Shown: positions 51,544 to 60,296, counted from the first letter of the stretch. The stretch is 64,000 bases of DNA from CAYJPA01 sp964371945 (GCA_964371945.1 CAYJPA010000023.1:1-64000); one strand, 5' to 3'. Notes: generated from the sequence alone by a model not told the origin. Numbers and translations are program-made.

Positions 51544-53712
51544 TCAGCGCTGCTGACTCCGGAGATCCGTGTGTTTTTTCCGCGCGACCGACATCGTCGT
51601 TCCGACCGCAAGACCCCGCGGCGTAAATCCCATCTCACGAAGCAGCTTCAGGACCGCGGATTCCGCCCGCGTCAATTCGGCCACGTCTTCGATTTCCACC
51701 AACAGCGCATCGTTTGCTACGGTCACAACGAGTCCGCTCTTCTCGAACGCATCCCTCAGCTCGACAAGTTGACCGGCGTCGTCCGGGACGAGCCGTACCA
51801 TTCGCGACAGGCGCACGCGCCGGACTGATTGCGACCAACCTCGGATCGAATCGAGCAAAACTCCCGGAATCGCGGATCCTGACTGATTGCTCAGAAACGC
51901 TTCGACATGGCGAATTTCGAAGCCGGCCCGCAAAGCGCGGGTAATCGATCGCTCAGTCACTTGATATCGACTCTCCGAACCGAGCTCGACCAAATCCGAG
52001 AATGCACTGACCGACCACACGCGTAGAGGCGACGGCTGCACGAGGTGAATCTCACCGTTGGGCTCGACACGAATCGCTGGACCGGCGCCAGCCGGTTCCT
52101 CCGGCGCGGGTTCCGTGTGCGCCAGGGCCGCGCCGGCGGGAGTGAGGCGCACGAGCAGCGGCTTGCGGGGAATTCTGATCAACTCGACGAGACCGAACCA
52201 CGCAAACGCGGTGGCAAGCGCAACGGTCGCAACCTCAGCGATCTCTGCCCGCCGGTTCGCTTCTTCGCCGGTCGCCAGATCGAGGTTTCGAGCGGTCGCT
52301 ACTTGCGAGGTTGCGCCGAGCATGTTTGGGTCACGTTCAGCGAGCCACGTTGCGACTTCCTCGAGCTCGTAAGTCGCGCTCCGTTCCAACACGGCGAGAT
52401 GCGCAAGCAGCTTGAATCGGAAACCCGGCCAATCCGCTCCCCAAACCTCAACGTCGTCTCGCGACGATCCCTCGATCCAGGCGGAGCTGCTCAGCCAGGT
52501 TGAGCGCAAACGACTGGTTTGCTCGGGGAACGAACGATCACGCCAGGTTCGGACTACTGGACTGACCTGAAACGGCTCGTCGACCGCCGGGTCTCCGCCG
52601 GTGAGGACGCCTTCGACTCTCGCGAGGTCCACCAGGAACTCGAGATATCCGCTGGGTGGTGTATCAGCGCCACGATTCCAGAGCATTTGGTTGAGCCATT
52701 GCAGCCAGCGGGGCGGCGCTTCATCGAAATCGAGGATGCGTTGGTCCTGGGGCGGCGAGAGCGCGCGCAGGAGCGTCAGGAGATCCCAGGCAACGGCATA
52801 AGGACTGAAGTTGCTCGTTTGAGTCGATACGGATTCCACTGGTTTCGGCTTTGGTTTTTCCTCCACCGAGTGAGCACGAGGTGAACTGATTTCTTGGGGC
52901 ACGAAGAGCCAGCGTGATCCGTCCGCCTTGTATGTGTGCCAGACAAGCAGCATCGCTTCCAGCTCCGCCAGGGCCTGCCGGAATCGTTGAACCTGTCGAG
53001 GCTCATCGGAGTTGAGACCTGCCGCCGATGCCGCTTCCGAGATGGGGACCGGCTTGCCGTCGCCCGCATCACGAAGGCGTTGCCAAATCTGAGCGGCATC
53101 ACGTTTCAGGTGGGTTTGAATGTTGCTCAGTCGCTGAGGATCTCCTATGTTCTGGAGGATTTGCAGGATCAACTCACCTCGAGGCCGGAGGCCGGGGATG
53201 ACGCGAATGCCCCAGTGCTCGGCCGCTTCCTCTATCTCGCGATCGTCACGCCGCGCGAGCAATGTCTGCAGCGGCTCTTCGCTAAGGTCACCGAGCGAAA
53301 TCTCCTCCTGAATTCGGCGAAAGAGCAATGCCAGCTCTCGTGGGAGAAAGAGCCGTGGAGCCTCGCCGACCGGAAGCGGATCGTCGTCGCCCTCTCGCAC
53401 GATGATTCCCTTGTGATATAGGCGTGTGGCGATCTCTCGAACATCCAACGCGGAGAGTCCCAACGCTTCGGCGAGCTCTGCCAGCGGGCGAGCCGCGTCG
53501 TCCCCTACCGCCAGCAATCGAATCAGCGTTCGCTCTTCGTCAGGCAGCCGTGACCAGAGATCGCGCGCTGCCCGCGGATCAGCCAGGGAACGGTAAAGCT
53601 GGGCGACCTGTCCCAACTTGTCGCCACCTGAAACAGGCACCCGCCAGGCGATCGCGATTCGGCTCAGTTCTTCGGGAGAGCGAGCATTGAGGCGGCCAAG
53701 AAGATTGCGCAT
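51544..53712 (-). CDS. helicase-associated (XPB/Ssl2 N-terminal-like) winged-helix protein
   Basis: A 722-residue protein without a helicase motor. The N-terminus is a repeat of short winged-helix segments (LSALDVREIATRLYHKGIIV, VPISEAASAAGLNSDEPRQ). Residues about 555-650 match the Helicase_C_3/XPB-Ssl2 N-terminal domain: IRVEPNGEIHLVQPSPLRVW, ESRYQVTERSITRALRAGF, then AIPGVLLDSIRGW. No Walker A or DEAD box is present. Actinobacterial and Chloroflexi relatives are annotated as helicase-associated proteins, and an XPB helicase partner is usually encoded elsewhere. Probable DNA-repair or transcription accessory; inference. Confidence 0.8.
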   Translation of the reverse strand: MRNLLGRLNARSPEELSRIAIAWRVPVSGGDKLGQVAQLYRSLADPRAARDLWSRLPDEERTLIRLLAVGDDAARPLAELAEALGLSALDVREIATRLYHKGIIVREGDDDPLPVGEAPRLFLPRELALLFRRIQEEISLGDLSEEPLQTLLARRDDREIEEAAEHWGIRVIPGLRPRGELILQILQNIGDPQRLSNIQTHLKRDAAQIWQRLRDAGDGKPVPISEAASAAGLNSDEPRQVQRFRQALAELEAMLLVWHTYKADGSRWLFVPQEISSPRAHSVEEKPKPKPVESVSTQTSNFSPYAVAWDLLTLLRALSPPQDQRILDFDEAPPRWLQWLNQMLWNRGADTPPSGYLEFLVDLARVEGVLTGGDPAVDEPFQVSPVVRTWRDRSFPEQTSRLRSTWLSSSAWIEGSSRDDVEVWGADWPGFRFKLLAHLAVLERSATYELEEVATWLAERDPNMLGATSQVATARNLDLATGEEANRRAEIAEVATVALATAFAWFGLVELIRIPRKPLLVRLTPAGAALAHTEPAPEEPAGAGPAIRVEPNGEIHLVQPSPLRVWSVSAFSDLVELGSESRYQVTERSITRALRAGFEIRHVEAFLSNQSGSAIPGVLLDSIRGWSQSVRRVRLSRMVRLVPDDAGQLVELRDAFEKSGLVVTVANDALLVEIEDVAELTRAESAVLKLLREMGFTPRGLAVGTTMSVARKKHTDLRSQQR

Positions 53713-53814
53713 GGTTGATGATTATAGCGATTCACTGCCGGCCGCTTGACCGATCACGTCCGGCGTCGTAGAAGAGCACGATCATTCCGAAGCGACAAAC
53801 GAGGCGACAACCCC

Positions 53815-55038
53815 ATGGACCGTGTGAGCGAATTGCCGGAATATTCAGGACGGCGACCAGATGTGATCGTAGTCGGCGGTGGTGTGGTCGGCTGTTCGAT
53901 CGCCTACCGTTTGTCCCAAGCCGGCAAGCGCGTTTTGCTGATCGAGCGGCGCGGTTTGGCATCGGGAGCTTCGGGACGCAACGGCGGCATGACCGGGGCC
54001 GGTTCCGCGATGTACTCGGACGCGGGCAGAGCGGTCTACGCGGTCACGTCGGCGAATCTCGAGCTGATGCGGAAGTTGCCCGAGGAATTGGGCGCCGATT
54101 TTGAACTTACACTGCCAGGAACGCTCGATGTCGCGACGACTGAGGAGCAGTTCAAGCATCTTGTCGAAAGCACCGAGGTCCAGCGTGCAAGCGGACCCGA
54201 GGTCGAGATGATGGATCGTCACCAGGCGCAGTCAGTCATGCCGGCGCTTAGCGATGCAATTCTCGGCGCTCAGTTCGCTCGCGGCCGCGGTCACCTTTGG
54301 CCCTTTGGCTTGGTGCACGTCTTCGCAGCCGCGGCGGGCCGGCTTGGTGTCGAGTTCCGGGTCGGTGAAGCGGTTGAGCGGTTGATTCGCTCCGGAGATC
54401 GCGTCACCGGCGTGGTCGTCAATGGTGAATCGATCTTTGCGGACGATGTTGTGCTCGCGACGAACGCCTACACACCGTCGCTTCTGCCGGAGCTGCCAAA
54501 GGGCGCGATCGTGCCCGCTCGCGGTCAGATTCTGGTCACGCAGCCGGTGCCACCGATTCTGCCGCACCCATTCGGAAACAATTTCGACAAAGAGTATGGC
54601 CGCCAGGTACCCGGCGGTCCGATTCTCTGCGGGGGTTACCGGCGGCTCGATACTGATGAGGGACTGGGGCATTACGAGGAGCGGGTTTCGCGGCCGGTGC
54701 TTGCCGGCATTGCTCGATGCCTGACGACGCTCTTTCCGTCGTTGGCGGATATCAAGGTGGTGCGCTGTTGGGCAGGCATCATGGGGTTCACCGCCGATGG
54801 ATTGCCATTAATTGGGCGCTCGGAGTCGTCGCCCGGGTTGACGCTCGCCGCCGGATTCAATGGCGGCGGGTTTTCGTGGGCCGCGGTTACGGGCAAGATC
54901 GTCGCGGACCTACTGTCGGGACGCGACCCCGGTTTTAACTTGTCGCCGTTCGCACCGAATCGGTTCGTCGCGGCCGGCACCAATTGGAACAACCCGTTTA
55001 CGGCGGGTGAGCGGAGAGCCTTTGTTGTCCCAAACTGA
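53815..55038 (+). CDS. FAD-dependent amino acid oxidase/dehydrogenase (DAO family)
   Basis: A 407-residue D-amino acid oxidase/glycine oxidase-type flavoprotein. The Rossmann FAD motif VIVVGGGVVGCSIAYRLSQAG is near the N-terminus (first 20 residues of it given here only in part: GGGVVGCSIAYRL), then GASGRNGGM for FAD binding, and C-terminal GIMGFTADGLPLIG and AAGFNGGGFSWAAVTGKI. The likely substrate is a secondary or D-amino acid, with electrons passed to oxygen or an acceptor. GAGG lies ten bases before ATG 53815. Monocistronic. Confidence 0.85.
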   Translation: MDRVSELPEYSGRRPDVIVVGGGVVGCSIAYRLSQAGKRVLLIERRGLASGASGRNGGMTGAGSAMYSDAGRAVYAVTSANLELMRKLPEELGADFELTLPGTLDVATTEEQFKHLVESTEVQRASGPEVEMMDRHQAQSVMPALSDAILGAQFARGRGHLWPFGLVHVFAAAAGRLGVEFRVGEAVERLIRSGDRVTGVVVNGESIFADDVVLATNAYTPSLLPELPKGAIVPARGQILVTQPVPPILPHPFGNNFDKEYGRQVPGGPILCGGYRRLDTDEGLGHYEERVSRPVLAGIARCLTTLFPSLADIKVVRCWAGIMGFTADGLPLIGRSESSPGLTLAAGFNGGGFSWAAVTGKIVADLLSGRDPGFNLSPFAPNRFVAAGTNWNNPFTAGERRAFVVPN

Positions 55039-55135
55039 CCACGTCAACGTGCCACTCATAAGGGATCAAGACTGACACTGTGGTTTGACGAGGGTGATAT
55101 CATTTTGGAAATGATCGGAATGGATTGTCTAGTCG

Positions 55136-55369
55136 ATGAAATGCAATGACCCGGAGAACAGAATTACTCGGGATCCGGCCGTACTGGTCGGCAAACCTGT
55201 CGTGCGTGGGACGAGGATTCCGGTTTCTCTGATCTTGAACTACTTGGAGAATGGTTACACTGTCGAGGCGATTCTGTCAGATTTCCCAAATCTTTCTCGA
55301 GAGGATATCGATAGCGCTGTTCAATACGCGGAATCGCGGTCTCGCGAGCAGATTGAACTAGCTTCTTAG
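55136..55369 (+). CDS. DUF433 antitoxin
   Basis: A 77-residue DUF433 protein: ITRDPAVLVGKPVVRGTRIPV is the family signature, with helix-turn-helix-like NYLENGYTVEAILSDFP and DIDSAVQYAESRS. DUF433 proteins are antitoxins usually paired with a DUF5615 PIN-like protein, which begins four bases downstream. It probably binds and neutralises the toxin and represses the operon. Confidence 0.88.
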   Translation: MKCNDPENRITRDPAVLVGKPVVRGTRIPVSLILNYLENGYTVEAILSDFPNLSREDIDSAVQYAESRSREQIELAS

Positions 55370-55372
55370 TTC

Positions 55373-55741
55373 GTGCTCCGTTTTTTGCTCGACGCCAATT
55401 TGTCTCCGAGCATTGTCACAAGACTTCGGCAACAACTTGAAATCGATGTCATCTCATTGATCGATGAGGGGCTCGGCTTTCTATCTGACAACGAAGTTGT
55501 TTCATACGCGAGAGCAGAGCACCGGATCATCATCACCCTCGACGAGGACTTCGGCGAGATCTATTACCGACGTGAGCGCAACGCGATCGGAGTGATATTT
55601 CTTCGACTGAAGGATCAGTCGGCCTTGCCGGTCAGCAAGAGGTTGACAACATTTTTGCGCGACGAAGCCGCAGGAATCGATCTGGAGCGTTCGTTGGTCG
55701 TATTGTCGGAAAACAAATGCCGTGTCGTTTCAAGATTCTGA
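55373..55741 (+). CDS. DUF5615 PIN-like toxin
   Basis: A 122-residue DUF5615 protein of the PIN-like (Mut7-C-like) nuclease superfamily. It has the characteristic FLLDANLSPSIVTRLRQ start with catalytic Asp, the middle SDNEVVSYARAEHRIIITLDEDFGE, and VIFLRLKDQ. It is intact, unlike the PIN remnant at 35156. GTG start, four bases after the antitoxin stop, consistent with co-translation. Confidence 0.88.
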   Translation: MLRFLLDANLSPSIVTRLRQQLEIDVISLIDEGLGFLSDNEVVSYARAEHRIIITLDEDFGEIYYRRERNAIGVIFLRLKDQSALPVSKRLTTFLRDEAAGIDLERSLVVLSENKCRVVSRF

Positions 55742-55811
55742 ACCGACGTATTGATTCTCACTAGCAGTGTCGGGTAATTAGGCCGATTCTGAGTCTCTTT
55801 CCGGAATTACG

Positions 55812-56798
55812 CTAATCCTTCCCAAGGATCGAGGCAATCTTCAACTTTGCCGAAATGGGCTGATTGATGCCCCATTTGGGCGGGAAAAAGGGCGTTAGCG
55901 GTTCGGGGTTGGGGTTGAATTTGGATTTGATGCGGAGGCGGTTGTTTGTTAGGTCGGGGAAGGCGACGCGGGCGTACTTGTCCACTTCGCAAAAGAGGTT
56001 TTGACGGTCGATGGCGTGCAAGCGGCGGCCCCAGAGGGTTTGGAACTCAAGACCGAGCCGCTCGAGCTCGGTTTCCTGATGCTCGACCATCCAGTGGATG
56101 ACATCCTGCATCGACATTGAGCCGGTGCTGACGAAGCACTTTTCGATACCGCGGCGGGCGCCGGGACCGGGCATCGTGAAATCGTTCTCGCCGAAGTCGG
56201 TGAGCTCGCTGTAGTTGATGTCGATCGCGAGCTGATAGGCCATGAACGGGCCGATCATCGGGTAATCAATCAGCGCCAGGTAGACCTCCTCGAACGTGCG
56301 TGCCGTTGCAATCTCCCGCGCGAGCCCGTTACGCATCATCGACTCGACAAGAGCCAGGTGGTTCGTGTGCTTTCGGCGATGGCCGAAGGCATCGCTTGAG
56401 GCGAGGATGAATGCACCGGTGTAAATAGCGTCCCCTCGGGACAATGCCTCCTCGAGTGCTCGATCGTAAGCATCGAAGTCGAACGACCGGACCGTGATCG
56501 GACCATGCGCTGACTCGAGCAGCTGCCAGGTCGCCGGTTTGCTGAAGAACCGGAAGAGCATGATCCAGAGCAGCGTGTCGTCTGCTGAGTAAGCGTCCTG
56601 ATAAACGACGTGACGGATCAGGAACTGCGAAACGCGATCGCTCGCCCGATAGGCATTGCAGAACCTGTAGGTCCGAAGAATGGGTTCATCGGTCCAGGGT
56701 GATGGCTCGCCATGCTGGCGGCGGCAGAAGATCGCCTGACGTTCAGCGGCGAGTTGCCAATAGGTGTCGAGCAGATCATGCCGGGGCTTCAATTCCAT
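55812..56798 (-). CDS. 5-hmdU DNA kinase helical-domain protein (thymine hypermodification family)
   Basis: A 328-residue protein matching the HMUDK_hel / aGPT-Pplase3 family, whose known members act in phage thymine hypermodification (5-hydroxymethyluracil kinase or pyrophosphorylase systems). Family blocks: YRFCNAYRASDRVSQFLIRH (about 45-64), AYQLAIDINYSELTDFGEND, PGPGARRGIEKCF and QNLFCEVDKYARVAFPD. The fold is helical and related to DNA glycosylases. There is no P-loop kinase domain, so it either works with a separate kinase or has another DNA-base role. No phage genes are nearby. It is next to the DUF433/DUF5615 toxin-antitoxin pair, separated by 70 bp and convergent. Confidence 0.75.
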   Translation of the reverse strand: MELKPRHDLLDTYWQLAAERQAIFCRRQHGEPSPWTDEPILRTYRFCNAYRASDRVSQFLIRHVVYQDAYSADDTLLWIMLFRFFSKPATWQLLESAHGPITVRSFDFDAYDRALEEALSRGDAIYTGAFILASSDAFGHRRKHTNHLALVESMMRNGLAREIATARTFEEVYLALIDYPMIGPFMAYQLAIDINYSELTDFGENDFTMPGPGARRGIEKCFVSTGSMSMQDVIHWMVEHQETELERLGLEFQTLWGRRLHAIDRQNLFCEVDKYARVAFPDLTNNRLRIKSKFNPNPEPLTPFFPPKWGINQPISAKLKIASILGKD

Positions 56799-56821
56799 CC
56801 CGAATCAATCGCACTGAAGGC

Positions 56822-56862
56822 AAAAACGAACGTCCGCCCCGGACCAGCCGTAGGCGGACGTT
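56822..56862 (-). terminator. intrinsic terminator of the hydrolase gene
   Basis: On the minus strand AACGTCCGCC (56862-56853) pairs perfectly with GGCGGACGTT (56838-56829) around a 14-base loop, followed by CG and TTTTT (56826-56822). It lies 22 bases after the hydrolase stop. Confidence 0.75.
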
Positions 56863-56883
56863 GTGGCTCGGGCGCTCGATCGT

Positions 56884-57768
56884 TTATGCGCTCAGGTAAT
56901 CGAGCACGATTTGGTTGAACTCGGCGGGCTGTTCGAACATGGCAAAGTGGCCGGTTCCCGGCATGAGGTTCAGTTCCGCGCCGGGGATAAGCAGCGCCAT
57001 GAGCTTTGTTTGATTGAGGTCGATGGCTTCTTCCGTTTCTCCGTCAAGGATGAGGAAGGGCGTCGTGATCGCCTTGAGCTGTTCCTCGGTGTAGTTTGGC
57101 AGCGTGGCCCACATCACCGAAATGTTGTTCAGGAACTCGTCCCATCGTTCCGGAGCCGGCGAAAGCGCCAGGTAGTCCTCGTATGCGGCATTGATGTAGG
57201 CGTTGAAGTATTCGTTCGTGCCGACATCGAGCCGCACGCCGGTTGGGTCGAAATTGGCGCCGTAAGCAACGACCTTGTTCAATCGCTCGGGGTTGTTGAT
57301 CGCGATCTCGAGGCCGATGATCCCGCCGTCGCTCCAGCCAACAATGCTCGCCTTCTCGATTGCGAGATGATCGAGCAACCCGAGCACATCGGACGCCATC
57401 AATGCGTAGGTGATCGGCTTGTCGTCGAACGATGAACGGCCGTGACCGCGGCTATCCATTACGATCAACTGGTAGTGCTCGGCCAGCACTGGAATCTGAT
57501 TGGCGAAGTACTTGCCGTTGCCCAGGCCGCCGTGCAACAGGAGCAGCGGCTCTCCGGCGCCATAAATTTCGTAATAAATGCTGGCCCCGTTGATCTCGAC
57601 CGTTTGGCCCTCGGCTTCCTCCCAGGTTGCAGGCAGGAGCGATTGCGGAGCGACCATTGCCACCGGGGTGGCGGAGTCTTGAGCGGCCGCGCCCGACGGC
57701 CCAAACATTGATGACGCGACAAGCGAAGACAACACCGCGGCGGCGAGGAGTGCATTGCGCAACTTCAT
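56884..57768 (-). CDS. exported alpha/beta hydrolase
   Basis: A 294-residue alpha/beta hydrolase with a signal peptide (MKLRNALLAAAVLSSLVASS, cleavage near AAAQD). The oxyanion loop is HGGLGNGKYF, MDSRGHGRS follows, the nucleophile elbow is GWSDGG (Ser), the Asp is in ILDGETEE and the catalytic His is in GTGHFAMFEQP. It acts on an unknown ester or lactone outside the membrane. The start at 57768 has GGAGG six bases upstream; a longer in-frame upstream extension has none. It ends in a strong terminator. Divergent from the multicopper oxidase operon. Confidence 0.85.
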   Translation of the reverse strand: MKLRNALLAAAVLSSLVASSMFGPSGAAAQDSATPVAMVAPQSLLPATWEEAEGQTVEINGASIYYEIYGAGEPLLLLHGGLGNGKYFANQIPVLAEHYQLIVMDSRGHGRSSFDDKPITYALMASDVLGLLDHLAIEKASIVGWSDGGIIGLEIAINNPERLNKVVAYGANFDPTGVRLDVGTNEYFNAYINAAYEDYLALSPAPERWDEFLNNISVMWATLPNYTEEQLKAITTPFLILDGETEEAIDLNQTKLMALLIPGAELNLMPGTGHFAMFEQPAEFNQIVLDYLSA

Positions 57769-57907
57769 ACTGAGTCCTCCAACGAATGCGCTTGATACGA
57801 TATCCCCGATTTCATCCATCTTGATGACGAATTGGAGAACCGTCAAGTCTTCGGACAAATAGCTGTTGAATGGTCCGGCCAAGAGACGAAATAGCAGTGC
57901 CATTGGC

Positions 57908-57950
57908 TTGACAGTAGCCGTCAATACTTCGTAGATTAGCTGAGGCTAAT
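57908..57950 (+). promoter_or_regulatory. promoter with DtxR-box-like operator
   Basis: A perfect TTGACA (57908-57913), an 18-bp spacer and TAGATT (57932-57937) lie 71-113 bp before the multicopper oxidase start. A palindrome ATTAGC-TGAG-GCTAAT (57935-57950) overlaps the -10; TTAGCTGAGGCTAA matches the first 14 bases of the DtxR/IdeR box at 12 of 14 positions. A second inverted pair TTGAC/GTCAA spans 57908-57924. A DtxR-family regulator is encoded at 40599-41309. Confidence 0.5.
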
Positions 57951-58020
57951 ACACGTGGTCGCCGGTTCTGGCGGTCACGGCGCATCAATGTTGCACAAAA
58001 ACACCGGAGGTATTTCGAAA

Positions 58021-59094
58021 ATGAGGCAATTTGTGCAATCGTTGGTGACCCGGCGCGGTTTGTTGAAAGCGGGAATCGGCAGCGCAGGTGCGGTCGGGGC
58101 AGGCGGGCTTGCGATCGCGGCTGGCGACCTTCAGCTCGTCGTGCGGGCGCAGGAGGCAACACCGACACCGAGCCACGACATGAATGGCATGGGCTCTGAT
58201 CCCATGGTAATGCCGGGCGTGGTCGGCGAAGTCGATCACGTGTTCAATGGATTCGATCCGAGCGAGATTCTTACCGACTTCGACGCGGGCGAGATCACCG
58301 CGTTACCGAGCGGGCAAGTTCAGCACGAGTATTGGATTACCGCGGTCAACAAGGAGATCGAGCTCGTTCCGGGGATCAGATATGCCGCCTGGACGTACAA
58401 CGGCCGGGTACCAGGGCCCACGATCCGGGTAACCGAGGGCAATCACGTCAAGATCAACTTTACCAATGGCGGCGATCACCACCACAGCATGCACTTTCAT
58501 GGCATTCACCCGGCATCGATGGACGGGGTGTTCGATCCAGCGTCCGGGCAGATTCCTCCCGGCGCGTCCTTTGTGTACGAGTTCGACGCCGAGCCAGTGG
58601 GATTGCACCTTTACCATTGCCACACCGCTCCCCTGGCGACACACATCGCACACGGGCTATACGGCACCTTCATCGTCGATCCGAAAGACGGCTGGCGGGC
58701 GGTCGACCGCGAATACATGATGATCATGGCCGGATTCGATATCGATTTCGACGGCGAAAACGATCTGTACACGGTCAACACGATACCGTTCCACTATGAC
58801 CACACGAAGCACCCGATCGTTTTCAACGTTGGAGAAACGGTTCGCGTCTTTCTAGTCAATGTTCTCGAGTACGACCTCATCAATTCGTTCCACTTGCACG
58901 CGAATTTCTTCAACTATTTCCCAACCGGCACGAGCCGGACTCCAAGCGAGTTCACGGACACGATTGCGTTGATGCAGGGTCAGCGAGGCATTCTCGAATT
59001 CACCTACAAGTATCCTGGGCTCTATATGTTCCACGCTCACAAGACCGAGTTCGCTGAATTGGGCTGGACGGGCGTCTTCGAGGTGAAGGAGTAG
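58021..59094 (+). CDS. two-domain multicopper oxidase, Tat-exported
   Basis: A 357-residue two-domain cupredoxin oxidase. A Tat signal (VTRRGLLKAGIGSAG) leads to a lipoprotein-like linker and the first cupredoxin domain (type 2/3 His in HSMHFHGIHP; type 1 site in LYHCHTAPLATHIAHGLYG), then a second domain with FHLHANFF and FHAHKTEF copper ligands. The type 1 axial position is Leu (HGLYG), where the NirK-like pattern has Met. The second domain lacks a type 1 Cys, the arrangement called type C. Likely a copper or metal oxidase or laccase. GGAGGT lies nine bases before ATG 58021. The ZIP gene starts two bases after its stop. Confidence 0.88.
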   Translation: MRQFVQSLVTRRGLLKAGIGSAGAVGAGGLAIAAGDLQLVVRAQEATPTPSHDMNGMGSDPMVMPGVVGEVDHVFNGFDPSEILTDFDAGEITALPSGQVQHEYWITAVNKEIELVPGIRYAAWTYNGRVPGPTIRVTEGNHVKINFTNGGDHHHSMHFHGIHPASMDGVFDPASGQIPPGASFVYEFDAEPVGLHLYHCHTAPLATHIAHGLYGTFIVDPKDGWRAVDREYMMIMAGFDIDFDGENDLYTVNTIPFHYDHTKHPIVFNVGETVRVFLVNVLEYDLINSFHLHANFFNYFPTGTSRTPSEFTDTIALMQGQRGILEFTYKYPGLYMFHAHKTEFAELGWTGVFEVKE

Positions 59095-59096
59095 CC

Positions 59097-60296
59097 ATGT
59101 CAACCACACCCGCTCCGACCACCAAACCCGGCGGCATCGGAACTCGGTCGCTGCTGATGTTTGCAATTCCGATCGTGTTGCTCGCCGGAGTGATCGCTCT
59201 TTTCGCACTTACCGACGGCGCGGGCCTCAATGTCGAGCCGGCGGCGCCAATTGAAACAGTCACCTTTCAGCGGACGGTGCTCAATCCGGGCGAGATCGTG
59301 CTCCATGTCCGGAACACCAGCCAGGAAGAAGTGACGATCGCCCAGCTCAACATCAATGATGCGATCTGGCCGTTCACAATCTCGAAGTCGCCAATTCCTC
59401 GTCTTTCGGAAGCGACCGTGAAGTTGAGCTATCCATGGGTAGAAGCCGAGGCCTATTCGATCACGCTGTTCTCTTCGAACTCAGTCGGATTCGCGACCGC
59501 GATCGATGTCGCCACCGAAACCCCGGGTGTAACGAGTAGTGCCTTCTGGAAATTCACATTGGTCGGGTTCTACGTCGGGATCATCCCAATCGTGCTGGGC
59601 GTGTTGTGGCTGCCGGTGCTGCGGCAGATCGGCTCCAGGACAATGCTGTTCCTGATGGCGGGCACGGTTGGTCTTTTGCTCTACCTGGGGGTCGACGCGA
59701 CGGTCGAGGCGCTCGAACAAGCGGGCGAATTGGGCGGACCGTTCCAGGGAACAGGCATCGTTGCGATCGGGATCGTTGCCACCATTCTGCTGCTCGATGC
59801 GATCGGGCGTCGTCCGACCGGCTCCGCCGGCACCGGGGCAAGCGCGAGGATGTCGTTTGCCTGGTTGATCGCGACCGGTATCGGCTTGCACAACCTGGGT
59901 GAGGGATTGGCGATCGGCGCGGCCTACGCGGTCGGCGCGGCATCATTGGGAACCTTTCTGGTGATCGGCTTCATCATTCAAAACGTGACCGAGGGGTTGG
60001 GAATCGTCATCCCGATCGCGAAAGATCGTCCAAGTCTCCGAAACCTCGCATTGCTGAGTCTTGCCGGCGGCGCGCCGGCCATCTTCGGAGCCTGGATCGG
60101 CGGTTTTATCACCGCGCCGGCACTTTCCGTGCTCTTCTTGGCCATCGGCGCGGGCGCCGTTTTCCAGGTCGCGTATGCGATCGGCAAAAAGCTCGTGTGG
60201 GGTACCGAAGGATCGAAAGCAATGCCCTACACGGCGTTTGCCGGGGTTACCGCGGGTATGCTCGCGCTGTATGTCACCGGCGTGCTCATCAAATAG
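59097..60296 (+). CDS. ZIP family metal transporter with extra N-terminal domain
   Basis: A 399-residue protein. An N-terminal anchor (SLLMFAIPIVLLAGVIALFAL) is followed by an extracytoplasmic beta domain of about 110 residues (TFQRTVLNPGEIVLHVRNTS, ATVKLSYPWVEAEAYSITL), cupredoxin-like in pattern but without visible copper ligands, then the ZIP transporter. The TM4 motif is HNLGEGLAIG and TM5 is IIQNVTEGLGI (Gln-Asn where most ZIPs have His-Glu/Asn). ZIPs import Zn, Fe, Mn or related divalents; the copper neighbours suggest iron or manganese. Two bases after the oxidase stop. Confidence 0.82.
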   Translation: MSTTPAPTTKPGGIGTRSLLMFAIPIVLLAGVIALFALTDGAGLNVEPAAPIETVTFQRTVLNPGEIVLHVRNTSQEEVTIAQLNINDAIWPFTISKSPIPRLSEATVKLSYPWVEAEAYSITLFSSNSVGFATAIDVATETPGVTSSAFWKFTLVGFYVGIIPIVLGVLWLPVLRQIGSRTMLFLMAGTVGLLLYLGVDATVEALEQAGELGGPFQGTGIVAIGIVATILLLDAIGRRPTGSAGTGASARMSFAWLIATGIGLHNLGEGLAIGAAYAVGAASLGTFLVIGFIIQNVTEGLGIVIPIAKDRPSLRNLALLSLAGGAPAIFGAWIGGFITAPALSVLFLAIGAGAVFQVAYAIGKKLVWGTEGSKAMPYTAFAGVTAGMLALYVTGVLIK

